A DNA stretch of 64,000 nt from Candidatus Woesearchaeota archaeon (GCA_016187465.1 JACPJQ010000004.1:240806-304805), one strand, 5' to 3'; positions 32,748 to 41,558 are shown, counted from the stretch's first letter. Numbers and translations: made by a program. The notes: generated by a model not told the origin, from the letters alone.

Positions 32748-35548
32748 ACCCCGACCATCGCATCCGTCAGTCCTTTCCTTTTCTTTATGTCCTGGACGAC
32801 TTTCTGCTGAAGCTCGGAAGGCAGCCTCTCGAAACTCTGGTCTACAAGCGATGAAACTCCTCTGCCTTCTGTTGCTGATCTTAATTCAGAGCTCCATCCC
32901 AGCATGTTCATGACAGGCAGTTTCGCCTTTATGAAAACAAAAGCCCCTTCCTGGTTGACATCAAAAAGCTGTCCTCTCATGCTGTTGACAAGCTTTGTCA
33001 AGTTTCCCATGTACTCGACAGGAGCCTCGATGAGCATAACCTGCATCGGCTCGAGCATTATCGGGCTTGCCGTTAGCATTGCTCCTCTTATCCCCTCCCT
33101 TATTGCTGGGTAAACCTGCGCAGGCCCCCTGTGGATTGCATCCTCGTGCAGGGTCATATCCATAAGGTTGACCTTCACCCCAAAACAGGGCTCTCTTGCC
33201 AAGGGCCCTTTTCTCATGACTTCCTCAAACATGTCAAATATCATTTCAAGAACTTCCCCAAGATGGACTTGTCCTCGCGTCTTGTCAAGGAAAATATTTC
33301 CGTTGAAAACATTTTTGACCTGGTCTGCCTCTTTTGCATCCATTCCCGTGCTTATGAGTGCCTGCCTTATCTCAAGATTTTTCTTCTTAATTCTGCCTTC
33401 TGAAATAGTGCCGTCTTTTACCAGTTTGTAAATCTCGGGACTCAAAGGCTCAACCACAAAATAAAATTTGTTGTGCTTGTTGGGGGTCTTGCCTTCAACT
33501 TCCTGTGAAAGCTTGGTGATTGATTCTCGGTAAACAACAATCGGGGCAGATGTTTTCACTTCAACATTCTTCTCCGTAATTATCCTGTTTTCAATGATTT
33601 CAAGATGAAGCTCCCCCATTCCGGATATCAGATTTTCACCGGTCTCTTCATTGATTTCAATAACAATAGAAGGGTCTTCCCTGCCTACTTTTCTTAAAAC
33701 CTCGATAAGCTTTGGCAAGTCGCTTGGCTTTTTCGGCTCGATAGCCTTTGTGATTACGGGCTCGAAAATGTGCTTCAGCTCCTCAAAAGACTGCTCGGGC
33801 TCTATTGTTATTGTCTCGCCTGCATTTCCAAGAACTCCGGAAATTGCGCAGACGTTTCCAGCTGCAATTTTGTCAATCAGTTCGGGCTTTATCCCATTGT
33901 AAACATAAATATTCTGTATCCTCTGGTGCTGCTTCGCATTGTTCAGGAATACTTCTGTTCCGCTTGTCAAAGTCCCTGAAAAAAGCCTTCCTGCAGAAAT
34001 GTCCTTTCCCGACCTTGGGTCAACTACAATCCTTGTTATGACAAAAGCCACTTTTCCGTTTGGGTTGCACGTGATCAAGTCCTTGCCGAACTCGCTTTCA
34101 GAATCGCCTCTCCATATTTTTGGAATCCTGTAATGCTGCGCCGTAACTGGGTCAGGATGATGCTTAATTACCATATCTAAGATAACCTCATGAAGGGGTG
34201 CGTTGTTCCACACCCATTCTTTTCTTTGCTCTTCATCCATCTCATAAATTCTGAGGATGTCCTTGAATGAGATGTTCTTTTTCTGCATGTAAGCAAATGA
34301 CAAAGCCCAGTTTTCACGTGCCGAGCCGAATGCAACCGATCCGTCCATAATATTAACTTTCCACTTCTGCTTGTAATCCGGCTCTGCAATGTCCTCTATA
34401 AGCTTGTTGAAGTTGCCGATGAGTTTGACAAACCTTTCCTGGATTTTCTCCGGAGTGAGGTGCAGTTCCTTAACCAGCCTGTCAACCTTGTTGATGAAAA
34501 GCACAGGCTTTACCCTTTCCCTCAGGGCCTGCTTCAGGACAGTTTCTGTCTGCGGCATTATTCCTTCGACTGCGCAGATAAGGACTATAGTTCCGTCAAT
34601 AGCGCGCATCGCCCTTGTTACATTGCCCCCAAAGTCAACGTGGCCAGGAGTGTCGATAAGATTAATCAGGTACTCATTTCCCTGGTATTCATGCACCATT
34701 GAAACGTTTGCAGCGTCCACTGTCATCAATCTCTCTTGCTCGTCCTTGTGCTGCCATGTCGCCATGCCTTCTTCCAAATCTCCTGCGTATTTTGTGGCCA
34801 TCAGGCCGGCAGCGGCTATAAGGTTGTCAGTCATCGCTGTATTGTGTATGGCCATGCCTTCTGCTATGAAATTATGATTGTCAGGAACAGTAAAATCGTA
34901 AACAATTTCCTCAAATCCGGATTCAATTTTGGTGACTTCTATGAAAGCCAGCTCTTCTGAAACCAAGTCAGAAACCTCAGCTTTTAAGATCAGGAGATTA
35001 TTCCCAGACGACACAGAATTACAATTAGTATTGTCTTCGCACATTTGCAGAATAGATTTTTCATCCAATCCAAGACCAACAAGCTTGCCAAAATCTTTGG
35101 CGCATACGACCCTGTCGCCAATTCTTAAATCCTTGGCTTCAACATACGCATATCCGTTCCTTTGGACAGTGTACTTATGTTCAGGGGTGGTAGTTATTTC
35201 AAATCCGTTTCTCAAGCTTATTTTTATTGTTTTACCGCCATCCAAACGCCACACATACTGAAGCGGTTTTTTCTCAAGTTTTCCGCTAGTTTTGTTTAAA
35301 GAGTATACATCAATCTCTTCTTTAGGAATAAATATTGTATGATCCTCTTTTTCCTCAAAAACAATTCCATCATTTGAAACCTTTTCAAAAATCTCTCTTG
35401 CTGTACTTATTGTGCCGTTCGCAAGCATTATTCTTGAATCGCCGCTTATGCACTTGCCATGGTGGATATGCGCAGAGGTGCAGATATTCCTGATGAACTT
35501 AGGATTTTTTGTAATCCTTCCAACCGCCTCAGCCATTTTTTCTGCCAT
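32744..35548 (-). CDS. fusA: Elongation factor 2 containing a mini-intein
   Basis: Translocase of the ribosome. The 934-residue precursor contains a 204-residue intein at residues 33-236; the spliced EF-2 is 730 residues. Exteins carry G1 (SAHIHHGK joined to TAMTDN), G3 DTPGHVDF, G4 NKVD and the diphthamide-loop region near IHRGPAQVYPA. The C-terminal domain is complete (SELQQKVVQDIKKRKGL). Before splicing the P-loop is interrupted, so activity depends on splicing. Confidence 0.96.
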   Translation of the reverse strand: MAEKMAEAVGRITKNPKFIRNICTSAHIHHGKCISGDSRIMLANGTISTAREIFEKVSNDGIVFEEKEDHTIFIPKEEIDVYSLNKTSGKLEKKPLQYVWRLDGGKTIKISLRNGFEITTTPEHKYTVQRNGYAYVEAKDLRIGDRVVCAKDFGKLVGLGLDEKSILQMCEDNTNCNSVSSGNNLLILKAEVSDLVSEELAFIEVTKIESGFEEIVYDFTVPDNHNFIAEGMAIHNTAMTDNLIAAAGLMATKYAGDLEEGMATWQHKDEQERLMTVDAANVSMVHEYQGNEYLINLIDTPGHVDFGGNVTRAMRAIDGTIVLICAVEGIMPQTETVLKQALRERVKPVLFINKVDRLVKELHLTPEKIQERFVKLIGNFNKLIEDIAEPDYKQKWKVNIMDGSVAFGSARENWALSFAYMQKKNISFKDILRIYEMDEEQRKEWVWNNAPLHEVILDMVIKHHPDPVTAQHYRIPKIWRGDSESEFGKDLITCNPNGKVAFVITRIVVDPRSGKDISAGRLFSGTLTSGTEVFLNNAKQHQRIQNIYVYNGIKPELIDKIAAGNVCAISGVLGNAGETITIEPEQSFEELKHIFEPVITKAIEPKKPSDLPKLIEVLRKVGREDPSIVIEINEETGENLISGMGELHLEIIENRIITEKNVEVKTSAPIVVYRESITKLSQEVEGKTPNKHNKFYFVVEPLSPEIYKLVKDGTISEGRIKKKNLEIRQALISTGMDAKEADQVKNVFNGNIFLDKTRGQVHLGEVLEMIFDMFEEVMRKGPLAREPCFGVKVNLMDMTLHEDAIHRGPAQVYPAIREGIRGAMLTASPIMLEPMQVMLIEAPVEYMGNLTKLVNSMRGQLFDVNQEGAFVFIKAKLPVMNMLGWSSELRSATEGRGVSSLVDQSFERLPSELQQKVVQDIKKRKGLTDAMVGV
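34841..35452 (-). other. Mini-intein in the P-loop of EF-2
   Basis: Protein-splicing element without endonuclease. It begins with CISGDSRIML (block A), has TTTPEHKYTV (block B, T-x-x-H), VYDFTVPDNHNFIAEG (block F) and ends with AIHN (block G); the next extein residue is Thr. All expected nucleophiles are present. At 204 residues it has no room for a LAGLIDADG domain, and no such motif is seen. Residues about 120-165 are a remnant linker. Confidence 0.93.
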
Positions 35549-35653
35549 TTTTTATTGCACCAAATTATTTAGAATATGGATAAATGGATTTCGAAGTTAT
35601 TTTTAAATGTTTAGATTTAAAATTGAATAACACAACTATAATCACCTACATCA

Positions 35654-35902
35654 TTAATTTTTTTCATTAAGAATATCAGTTAAAACTCTAATCCTGCCAC
35701 TTTCAACTACAATTTCAATTGGAAATGGTGCCGTAATCTTATTTTTAGCAGAATACTCTTGCCAATGTTTATACCCTTCCCTTAGTAATTCCAACGTTTC
35801 ATAACTTTGTATTGACATCATTCTCTTGCCTTCTGCTGGAACAGCTACACAATATCTGTGGTTTTTATCCACTTTTGGTTTAAACACTTTTTTGATTTCC
35901 AT
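35654..35902 (-). CDS. Hypothetical protein
   Basis: An 82-residue acidic-basic mixed protein (begins MEIKKVFKPKVDKNHRYC), apparently soluble. It lies between EF-2 and ndk with separate A/T-rich flanks. No family recognised. Confidence 0.55.
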   Translation of the reverse strand: MEIKKVFKPKVDKNHRYCVAVPAEGKRMMSIQSYETLELLREGYKHWQEYSAKNKITAPFPIEIVVESGRIRVLTDILNEKN

Positions 35903-35990
35903 AGAATTGATTATTCTGTTAATTATATAAATTTATTAGTATTGGTAATTTTGTAAAACTCATCTTTCGATGTTTGAATTTTTAAAAACT

Positions 35991-36470
35991 TCAAAACACA
36001 TGCTTTTCATGCACTGTGCTGTAAGAATGCATCTCTTCCTTCCTGAACCAGAGTTTTACCTCAGCATCTGCTTCTGCTTTATTGCCTGATGCATGAATCA
36101 GGTTCTTGCCTCCCAATCCTTTTTTTGAAGCGTAAGCCATGCTCATATGCGCAAAATCCCCTCTTATCGTGCCCGGGCTTGCCTCATGGGGCGATGTCGA
36201 GCCTACTAATCTTCTCACATTCCCTACAGCATGCACGCCTTCAGCGACAAATGCCACAACAGGGCCTTCTGTTATGAACTCCACCAATTCCCTGAAAAAA
36301 GGCTTTTTCCTGTGGGCTTTATAGTGCTCTTCCGCAAATTTTCTGTCAACCCACACCATTTTCATGCCTATGATTTTTAATCCTGCATTCTCAAACCTTC
36401 TTAGAATCTCTCCAATCAAGCCGCGCTCGACTCCGTCGGGCTTTATGATGACAAGGCTTTTTTCTATCAA
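35991..36470 (-). CDS. ndk: Nucleoside diphosphate kinase
   Basis: Transfers the gamma-phosphate from ATP to NDPs. The protein has SLVIIKPDGVERGLIGEI, HYKAHRKKPFF, GSTSPHEASPGTIRGDF and the catalytic His in NLIHASG. I choose the TTG at 36470: AGGTGA lies about 6 bases upstream and the protein then starts at the conserved beta strand. The frame is open for 46 codons upstream but those overlap rpl24e and do not match. A short insertion (AHMSMAYASKKGLGGK) precedes the catalytic His. Confidence 0.93.
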   Translation of the reverse strand: MIEKSLVIIKPDGVERGLIGEILRRFENAGLKIIGMKMVWVDRKFAEEHYKAHRKKPFFRELVEFITEGPVVAFVAEGVHAVGNVRRLVGSTSPHEASPGTIRGDFAHMSMAYASKKGLGGKNLIHASGNKAEADAEVKLWFRKEEMHSYSTVHEKHVF

Positions 36471-36525
36471 AATCTCACCTCTATGAGATTTTGGAAGTTC
36501 CAAAAATTGAAAATTTTTGTAACAA

Positions 36526-36729
36526 TCATTCTGCCGCCGCCTCTTGGGATTCCAGCTTTTCCCTCTTAAATTTCCTGCTCCATCTTGTTTCCAGGAACTT
36601 TCTTCCAAGCTTTACATGGTTCTTTTCACACTTTGATGAGCAGAAGTATAAAATCTTTGCGTCTTTCTGCACGTAAATCTTTCCCGTTCCCTTTTCTATG
36701 CTGTTTCCGCAAAAAGTGCACTTTGCCAT
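36526..36729 (-). CDS. rpl24e: 50S ribosomal protein L24e
   Basis: A 67-residue zinc-finger ribosomal protein: MAKCTFCGNSIEKGTGKIYV with CxxC, then YFCSSKCEKNHVKLGRKF with the second cysteine pair, and a basic helical tail. ATG at 36729 gives the standard start. It is third in the L7Ae-S28e-L24e-Ndk order common in archaea, but 215 bases separate it from rps28e. Confidence 0.95.
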   Translation of the reverse strand: MAKCTFCGNSIEKGTGKIYVQKDAKILYFCSSKCEKNHVKLGRKFLETRWSRKFKREKLESQEAAAE

Positions 36730-36765
36730 TTGATTGGTTATCTTAAATATTCCGTTAATTCCAAT

Positions 36766-36840
36766 ATGTGCTTCGCACAAACTTTTGTGCTCGGCGTATT
36801 TTTTCCGCCATTAAAATACGCCTCGCCTGTTTTTTCATTG
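36766..36840 (-). repeat. Dispersed GC-rich intergenic element, copy 4
   Basis: In the 215-base gap between rps28e and rpl24e the minus strand reads AATGAAAAAACAGGCGAGGC, then ACGCCGAGCACAAAAGTTTG and GCGAAGCACAT. Both blocks match the copy at 55125-55200 almost base for base while the middle differs. An inner AAAATACGC/GCGTATTTT-type pairing is possible. It is oriented with the operon. Confidence 0.6.
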
Positions 36841-36944
36841 AATAAACTTGCGAGGCAAAAATTAGTGGCAGTGCAATTTTTGCCGAGTGTAATTTTTGTC
36901 GCGAAGCGACGGATTTGATTTATTATCTTTACTTTTTAAATCTT

Positions 36945-37262
36945 TTACCCTGAGCCTCTGCCTGCTTTTGTAAGCTGGCCGGCTTCAAATTCTGTCTCGC
37001 GGAGCATTAAAATGTCGCCTATCTGCACAGGGCCCTTGACATTCCTTCTTAATATCTTGTTCTTGTCTCTTCCGTCCATGATTCTGCATCTTATCTGTAT
37101 CGCTTCCCCTCTTGTGCCTGTCCTCCCGATAATCTCCTCTATTTTTGCAGGCGTGGCAAATGAAAACTGGACAGAACCCTTAACCTGCTCTTCCTGCTGT
37201 CTTGGGGCTTTTTTCTTTGAAGGGTCTTCCTTCAGATGCTTTGTCGGGTCTTCCTTTGCCAT
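36945..37262 (-). CDS. rps28e: 30S ribosomal protein S28e with N-terminal extension
   Basis: Residues about 36-105 match S28e (ATPAKIEEIIGRTGTRGEAIQIRCRIMDGRD, NVKGPVQIGDILMLRETE). The first 35 residues are a Lys/Glu/Pro-rich extension not found in typical 65-75-residue S28e. No internal Met near residue 36 would give the short form. It follows rpl7ae by 1 base. Confidence 0.93.
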   Translation of the reverse strand: MAKEDPTKHLKEDPSKKKAPRQQEEQVKGSVQFSFATPAKIEEIIGRTGTRGEAIQIRCRIMDGRDKNKILRRNVKGPVQIGDILMLRETEFEAGQLTKAGRGSG

Positions 37263-37263
37263 T

Positions 37264-37608
37264 TTACTTTTTGATGCTGTCAGTTATTTCCTTAATTAGC
37301 TTTTTGGATTCCCCTTCCTGGACAATTGCAATGCTTCCTGTCGGAACGTCTATTCCTGCCGCAGCACCAAGCTCTTCCTTGCTCGGCACCTGCACGCAAG
37401 GCACTCCTTTTTCCTCTGCAAGAATCGGTATGTGCATTGTTATCTCGGGCGGATTGACATCCTTTGCTATGGCGACAAACTTTGCAATGCCCTTTTCAAT
37501 TGCCTTTGTAGCTTCGTTTGTGCCTTTCCTTATTTTGCCGGTAGCTTTGGCTACTTCAATAGCCTCATAAACCTTGTCCAATAATTCCTTTGGCGCGTCA
37601 TAAACCAT
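37264..37608 (-). CDS. rpl7ae: Ribosomal protein L7Ae
   Basis: Binds kink-turns in 23S rRNA, box C/D and H/ACA RNAs and RNase P. The 114-residue protein contains GTNEATKAIEKGIAKFVAIAKDVNPPEI and the LAEEKGVPCVQVPSKEELG region, typical of L7Ae. ATG at 37608 has GGAGGT about 9 bases upstream; an earlier TTG gives 13 extra residues that include this site. A kink-turn-like leader precedes the gene, suggesting self-regulation. Confidence 0.96.
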   Translation of the reverse strand: MVYDAPKELLDKVYEAIEVAKATGKIRKGTNEATKAIEKGIAKFVAIAKDVNPPEITMHIPILAEEKGVPCVQVPSKEELGAAAGIDVPTGSIAIVQEGESKKLIKEITDSIKK

Positions 37609-37659
37609 TTTAATCGTACCTCCAATGTCTATACGAGGATAAGTCAAATAGAATTTTGC

Positions 37660-37704
37660 TTACCTCCCTCAACCAGCAATGCCGGTATCATCAATCACAG
37701 GTAA
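37660..37704 (-). promoter_or_regulatory. Kink-turn-like leader of rpl7ae
   Basis: On the minus strand, TTACCT (37704-37699) pairs with AGGTAA (37665-37660), and ACCGGC pairs with GCTGGT through a 3-base loop. Between them lie TGATGA on the 5' side and TGA on the 3' side, as in box C/D kink-turns bound by L7Ae. The TATA box at 37725-37732 places the start near the first base of the hairpin. Control of L7Ae synthesis by L7Ae through such leaders is reported for other archaea; here it is inference from sequence. Confidence 0.6.
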
Positions 37705-37724
37705 ATTATTGGAATGTATGGGTC

Positions 37725-37732
37725 TTTAAATA
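37725..37732 (-). promoter_or_regulatory. TATA box of the rpl7ae operon
   Basis: TATTTAAA on the minus strand, about 27 bases before the predicted transcript start and 117 bases before the rpl7ae ATG. This implies an unusually long leader for an archaeal ribosomal gene in this window. Confidence 0.55.
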
Positions 37733-37786
37733 GGTTTCTATATCAAATTTGAAAAGATCTTGGGCTAGAAAGAAAGATATTTGAAT

Positions 37787-38470
37787 TTATATTTCTTTTA
37801 ATACCCCTCTTACTTCATACTCACTATCTGTTCTTATTGAATCCGCAATTTTTTTAATTAAGCTTGGAGATTCTCTTGATTTCGCCAAAGCAACTAAACC
37901 CCCAATATGGGCTATGAGTTCTTTTTGGTTGAAATCTTTTTCAAAAGACAATCTCACAAATTCAGATTTCTCTCTTTCATCAACAAATCCTTTATCTTCA
38001 TACAAGCATATGGTGGCAAAATCAGATTTAGAGGCTAGACTAAACGGAAAACATTCAAAATTATATCCTAAACTGGCTGCCGCATTCCATAGGGTAACCA
38101 AATTACCAGTAACATCCAAAAGATGTCCTTCCTCATGACCCCTTGTAAATATAAAATGAGGACCATCTCCTTTATAAGTATCGATTAAGAAATCGAGAGT
38201 ACCTGTTTCTGGATTATGGGTTGGTCTTAATTCACCATGCTTATTCACAAAAAGATTACCCCCCCTCCTAGCTAGCCAATATCCCCTATCATAATCATCG
38301 GTATATTTTACTCTTACATTTTCCGGTAATCTAACACTTTCTTGAACTCCCTTTAAATCAATTCTGCCAGTATTCCACTTTTCCGTTAAGAAGTCAAATA
38401 GTGGTATGATCTTATTTGTATTTAAATACTGCGGATTTAGATTTAAGTTTTTATAGTGCAGAGTTTCCAT
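37787..38470 (-). CDS. Putative HExxH zinc metalloprotease
   Basis: A 227-residue protein with FTRGHEEGHLLDV, a zincin motif, preceded by a beta-rich region and followed by an acidic helix (YEDKGFVDEREKSEF). The layout resembles ImmA/IrrE-type peptidases, but I cannot assign the family. A third ligand may be a Glu in the later helix. Leaderless promoter upstream. Confidence 0.55.
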   Translation of the reverse strand: METLHYKNLNLNPQYLNTNKIIPLFDFLTEKWNTGRIDLKGVQESVRLPENVRVKYTDDYDRGYWLARRGGNLFVNKHGELRPTHNPETGTLDFLIDTYKGDGPHFIFTRGHEEGHLLDVTGNLVTLWNAAASLGYNFECFPFSLASKSDFATICLYEDKGFVDEREKSEFVRLSFEKDFNQKELIAHIGGLVALAKSRESPSLIKKIADSIRTDSEYEVRGVLKEI

Positions 38471-38629
38471 AATTTTGATAAAGAGCGGGCGTTTTTAAAT
38501 CTTTTTGTTTTGTTACTTTGTAGAGACTATACTCCTATCTCAGTTCTTAAATTAAGCTCTTCAAAAATTTTCAAAGCAAAAGCCTATAAATAAAATAAAT
38601 TTATAAACATTTTTGTTTTTTAGCCCAAT

Positions 38630-39538
38630 ATGGTATATAATTGGTTTGAAGCTGGCTTGATTCCTTTAATTGTGCCTTACAGCCTGTCATTCATAGCGCT
38701 TTTGATCGGCTCAGTCACTGACTTAAAGACGAGAGAAGTGCCTGACTGGGTTAATTATGGATTGATGCTCTCTGGTGTTGGGTTGAATCTGTTGTTTTCG
38801 GCGATTTACTCAAACCCATCTTTTATAATTAATAGCTTAATCGGTTTGGCAGTCTTCTTCGGCATTGCTTACACCATGTTTTATGCAGGCCAATGGGGCG
38901 GCGGAGACAGCAAGATGATAATGGGGCTTGGGGCAATGCTGGGAATTGATGTAAGCTTCAAAACCCAGCAGTTCCTTGTTGGTTTTTTTGTAAATGCATT
39001 GTTTGCGGGCGCAATATACGGCTTAATATGGAGCATCTTTCTGGTTTTTAAGAATAAGAAAAAGTTTTTGAAAGAGGCAGAGAAAGCATTATCCCGAAAG
39101 GAAGCGGTTAAATACAAAAAAATAATACTTGCTGTTTTAGTTTTATTATTGATTTCCGTTTTTTTTGTTGGATTTTGGTATTTTAAGATTTTGGTATTGT
39201 CATTGGCATTGCTTATTCTGACAACTTTTTACCTCTGGATTTTTGTCAAGGCAATTGAAAAATCATGCATGCACAAACTTATTGAGCCTACAAGGCTGAC
39301 AGAAGGTGACTGGATTGTAAATGATATTTTCGTTAATAAGCAGTACATATGCGGCCCAAAAGATTTAGGCATCAGCAAAAGCCAGATTAAGAAGCTTATT
39401 GGGCTCTACAAAAAAGGAAAAGTCAGAAAAGTCTTAATCAAGGAGGGCATTCCGTTTGTGCCCAGCTTTTTTATTGCGTTTGCTGCGACTTTAGTGGTTG
39501 GTAACCCGCTAATATTATTAACTTACCGGGTTGTTTAG
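38630..39538 (+). CDS. Archaeal prepilin peptidase (A24 family)
   Basis: Aspartic membrane protease that cleaves class III signal peptides of pilins and archaellins. SVTDLKTREVPDWVNYGLM carries the first catalytic Asp, and GQWGGGDSKMIMGLGA carries the GxGD Asp. About seven membrane segments. The 302 residues include a cytoplasmic Lys-rich loop. The 955-residue protein at 43088 contains a pilin-like motif that could be a substrate. Confidence 0.88.
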   Translation: MVYNWFEAGLIPLIVPYSLSFIALLIGSVTDLKTREVPDWVNYGLMLSGVGLNLLFSAIYSNPSFIINSLIGLAVFFGIAYTMFYAGQWGGGDSKMIMGLGAMLGIDVSFKTQQFLVGFFVNALFAGAIYGLIWSIFLVFKNKKKFLKEAEKALSRKEAVKYKKIILAVLVLLLISVFFVGFWYFKILVLSLALLILTTFYLWIFVKAIEKSCMHKLIEPTRLTEGDWIVNDIFVNKQYICGPKDLGISKSQIKKLIGLYKKGKVRKVLIKEGIPFVPSFFIAFAATLVVGNPLILLTYRVV

Positions 39539-39977
39539 TTGCATTATCATACCCTCTCGTAACTATTGTGGGGATGCCTGCTGCTTCGTGTATAACATCT
39601 TGGACCAGTTTGCTTAGGCTAGGTTTGCCTTGCAATTTCGCTACACTCCAAATATGCCCGTTACCCTGCTTAAAGAAGACACTGGAATCTGAGTGGCCGA
39701 CTTGAAATTCACAATCATCCCTTATTAAGTGTAAATACGGGACTTCACTGTTACCGCCAATTTGGCGTTTGCCGATAACAATAGCGCCTTCATTAAACCT
39801 ATAATCGGGATTGCCAATTCCAATACGGTATTTACCATCAGGCAAAGAACCGTCATATTTGTCATCTAGGGATAAGCCGTCTACACGCTTAAGATAAACT
39901 CGCATTTCCTTCTTGTCTCTAACAAATCTTACTGCCTTGGCAACCAAATGCCCCAATTCTTGTTTTTCCGTTTCCAT
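39471..39977 (-). CDS. Hypothetical protein
   Basis: A 168-residue soluble protein, beta-rich (GKYRIGIGNPDYRFNEGAIVIGKRQIGG). Its 3' end overlaps the convergent prepilin peptidase gene by 68 bases. No family recognised. A second unrecognised gene of similar style lies just upstream on the same strand. Confidence 0.55.
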   Translation of the reverse strand: METEKQELGHLVAKAVRFVRDKKEMRVYLKRVDGLSLDDKYDGSLPDGKYRIGIGNPDYRFNEGAIVIGKRQIGGNSEVPYLHLIRDDCEFQVGHSDSSVFFKQGNGHIWSVAKLQGKPSLSKLVQDVIHEAAGIPTIVTRGYDNATKQPGKLIILAGYQPLKSQQTQ

Positions 39978-40005
39978 TTGACAAACCTCCGAATTTTATA
40001 TTTAT

Positions 40006-40380
40006 CTATGGTAAGTTTTCCAACTGTAATGAATAATCCAGTGATGATGTTGCATTTGAATGTCCGCATGCCTCCAGCAGCAAGTCATGCAGCAAATCTT
40101 CTGGAGAATTTCTAACTTGCCTGCCATCAACTTTAGTGATTCCATTTTCGTATAGGCACTCTAGTAGAGTGTCGCCTTCATGATTGGGCCTTATAAAGGT
40201 TAAAGTTTGAGCTTCAATTTCTTTGTTACCTATTGTTTCTATCGTCAGAAAATGCCCTGTTTCCAATTTGTGCACTTCAGTAACCAAGCGGAGCTCTGGG
40301 TTAAAATTATGATACTTAAGGTCGGCTTTCAGTCCAAGATAATGCAAACTTTTCAAAAATTCTCCCATATCTTGTGCCAT
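40006..40380 (-). CDS. Hypothetical protein
   Basis: A 124-residue soluble protein (begins MAQDMGEFLKSLHYLG). It resembles the following gene in having a C-terminal segment with LLHDLLLEACG (compare VQDVIHEAAG in the 168-residue protein), so the two could be distant paralogs. Divergent from the Lrp-like regulator. Confidence 0.55.
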   Translation of the reverse strand: MAQDMGEFLKSLHYLGLKADLKYHNFNPELRLVTEVHKLETGHFLTIETIGNKEIEAQTLTFIRPNHEGDTLLECLYENGITKVDGRQVRNSPEDLLHDLLLEACGHSNATSSLDYSLQLENLP

Positions 40381-40419
40381 TTTAAGAATTAATGTTTTAT
40401 ATAATTTATATAAAAAGAT

Positions 40420-40508
40420 TACCCAATAAATTTAGTATAAATATACCAAAAAATTTAAAAAGATATATTAATTATACCAATAAATAATTATTGACTATTT
40501 AATTATAC
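40420..40508. promoter_or_regulatory. Repeated CCAATAAAT/TATACCAA sites between divergent genes
   Basis: In the gap 40381-40525, CCAATAAAT occurs twice about 60 bases apart, and TATACCAA occurs twice. The sites flank the likely promoter of the Lrp-like gene at 40526 and that of the divergent gene at 40380. They may be operators of this regulator. Confidence 0.4.
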
Positions 40509-40525
40509 TAGAATAAGCGGTTTTT

Positions 40526-41107
40526 ATGAAGAAATTTGACCAGCAGGAAGAAAGAATACTGAAAGAGTTAATTAAAAATCCGAGAATTTCCGACAACCAG
40601 GTAGCTAAAAACACAAAAATTCCTGTAACAACAGTAAACAGGAAAAGAAAGCTGCTTGAAGAGCAGGGCTTCATACATTACTATGTTGACGTTTCTGATG
40701 AAAGCCCTGAAAAAGGCCAGTACCATTCAAGGCAGCTTTATGTTATCAAATTCAAAGAGGGCATCACAAGGCAGAAATACCTTGATGAAATAGAAAAAAG
40801 CGAAAATTTCAGGAAAGTGAATCCAAAGTATCATGCAGAAAGCTTTTTAGGGGAAAAAGACGGGCATTTTGCAATAATCTTGATTGTAGAGGCTAAAAGC
40901 GCAGACGAACTCGTGGAAATTTTTAACGGCGACATAATACCAAATATAAAAAAGAGGCATGGCAGCGACTGCATCAGCGACATAATAACAACCAAAGTGA
41001 CTTTCCCGTTCAGGATTCATCATAACTACATGCCTCTCTTTAATATGGAAAGAGGCATAATCAAGAAAGACTGGCTCAATGACTGGATTTTCGTGCCGAA
41101 TATTTAA
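40526..41107 (+). CDS. Lrp/AsnC-like transcriptional regulator
   Basis: A 193-residue protein. Residues 5-55 are an AsnC-type winged HTH (EERILKELIKNPRISDNQVAKNTKIPVTTVNRKRKLLEEQGFI). The remainder is a ligand or oligomerisation domain that only loosely resembles RAM. Repeated sites in the upstream gap suggest autoregulation. Confidence 0.78.
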   Translation: MKKFDQQEERILKELIKNPRISDNQVAKNTKIPVTTVNRKRKLLEEQGFIHYYVDVSDESPEKGQYHSRQLYVIKFKEGITRQKYLDEIEKSENFRKVNPKYHAESFLGEKDGHFAIILIVEAKSADELVEIFNGDIIPNIKKRHGSDCISDIITTKVTFPFRIHHNYMPLFNMERGIIKKDWLNDWIFVPNI

Positions 41108-41472
41108 GAGATTGGATAAACTCCGTAACTTGCTAATCTGCTGACAGCAACATCAGGTTGCACGATTTCTGGTGAATCATCGTTTCCAATGAATAACGCA
41201 CCATCACCTTCTTTTGGAGTATATGTATAAACGACCGGTTTACCATATGAGTTTTTTGGTGTTGCAAAAAGATTTTGGAATTGAATCTCACCATCAGAAT
41301 AAAACGTAAATACCGATATCATGTAGTTTTTTGTTTCTGCTCGGTGTATTGAATCTTTACGCGTATTAGACCCGCCTATTAAATTACCTACCCATAGGCC
41401 AATATCTTGCCTTAATCTAAGCCTCTCACTAGAATTTATTATTCGCACTAAATCCTGTTCCATATCTTGCAC
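41104..41472 (-). CDS. Hypothetical protein
   Basis: A 122-residue soluble protein (begins MQDMEQDLVRIINSSERL). It overlaps the end of the convergent regulator gene by 4 bases. No family recognised; the length and flanks resemble the hypothetical genes at 39471 and 40006. Confidence 0.55.
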   Translation of the reverse strand: MQDMEQDLVRIINSSERLRLRQDIGLWVGNLIGGSNTRKDSIHRAETKNYMISVFTFYSDGEIQFQNLFATPKNSYGKPVVYTYTPKEGDGALFIGNDDSPEIVQPDVAVSRLASYGVYPIS

Positions 41473-41558
41473 TACAATTGGTTAACTTATAAATTTTTCT
41501 GTCCATTTTTATAAAAACTGAAGATTTAAAAATAACATGTCAAAACTAATTCAGAAAA

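Noticed and set aside
36471-36608. 46-residue N-terminal extension of Ndk
   Set aside because: It overlaps rpl24e, is not conserved, and a ribosome binding site marks the TTG at 36470.
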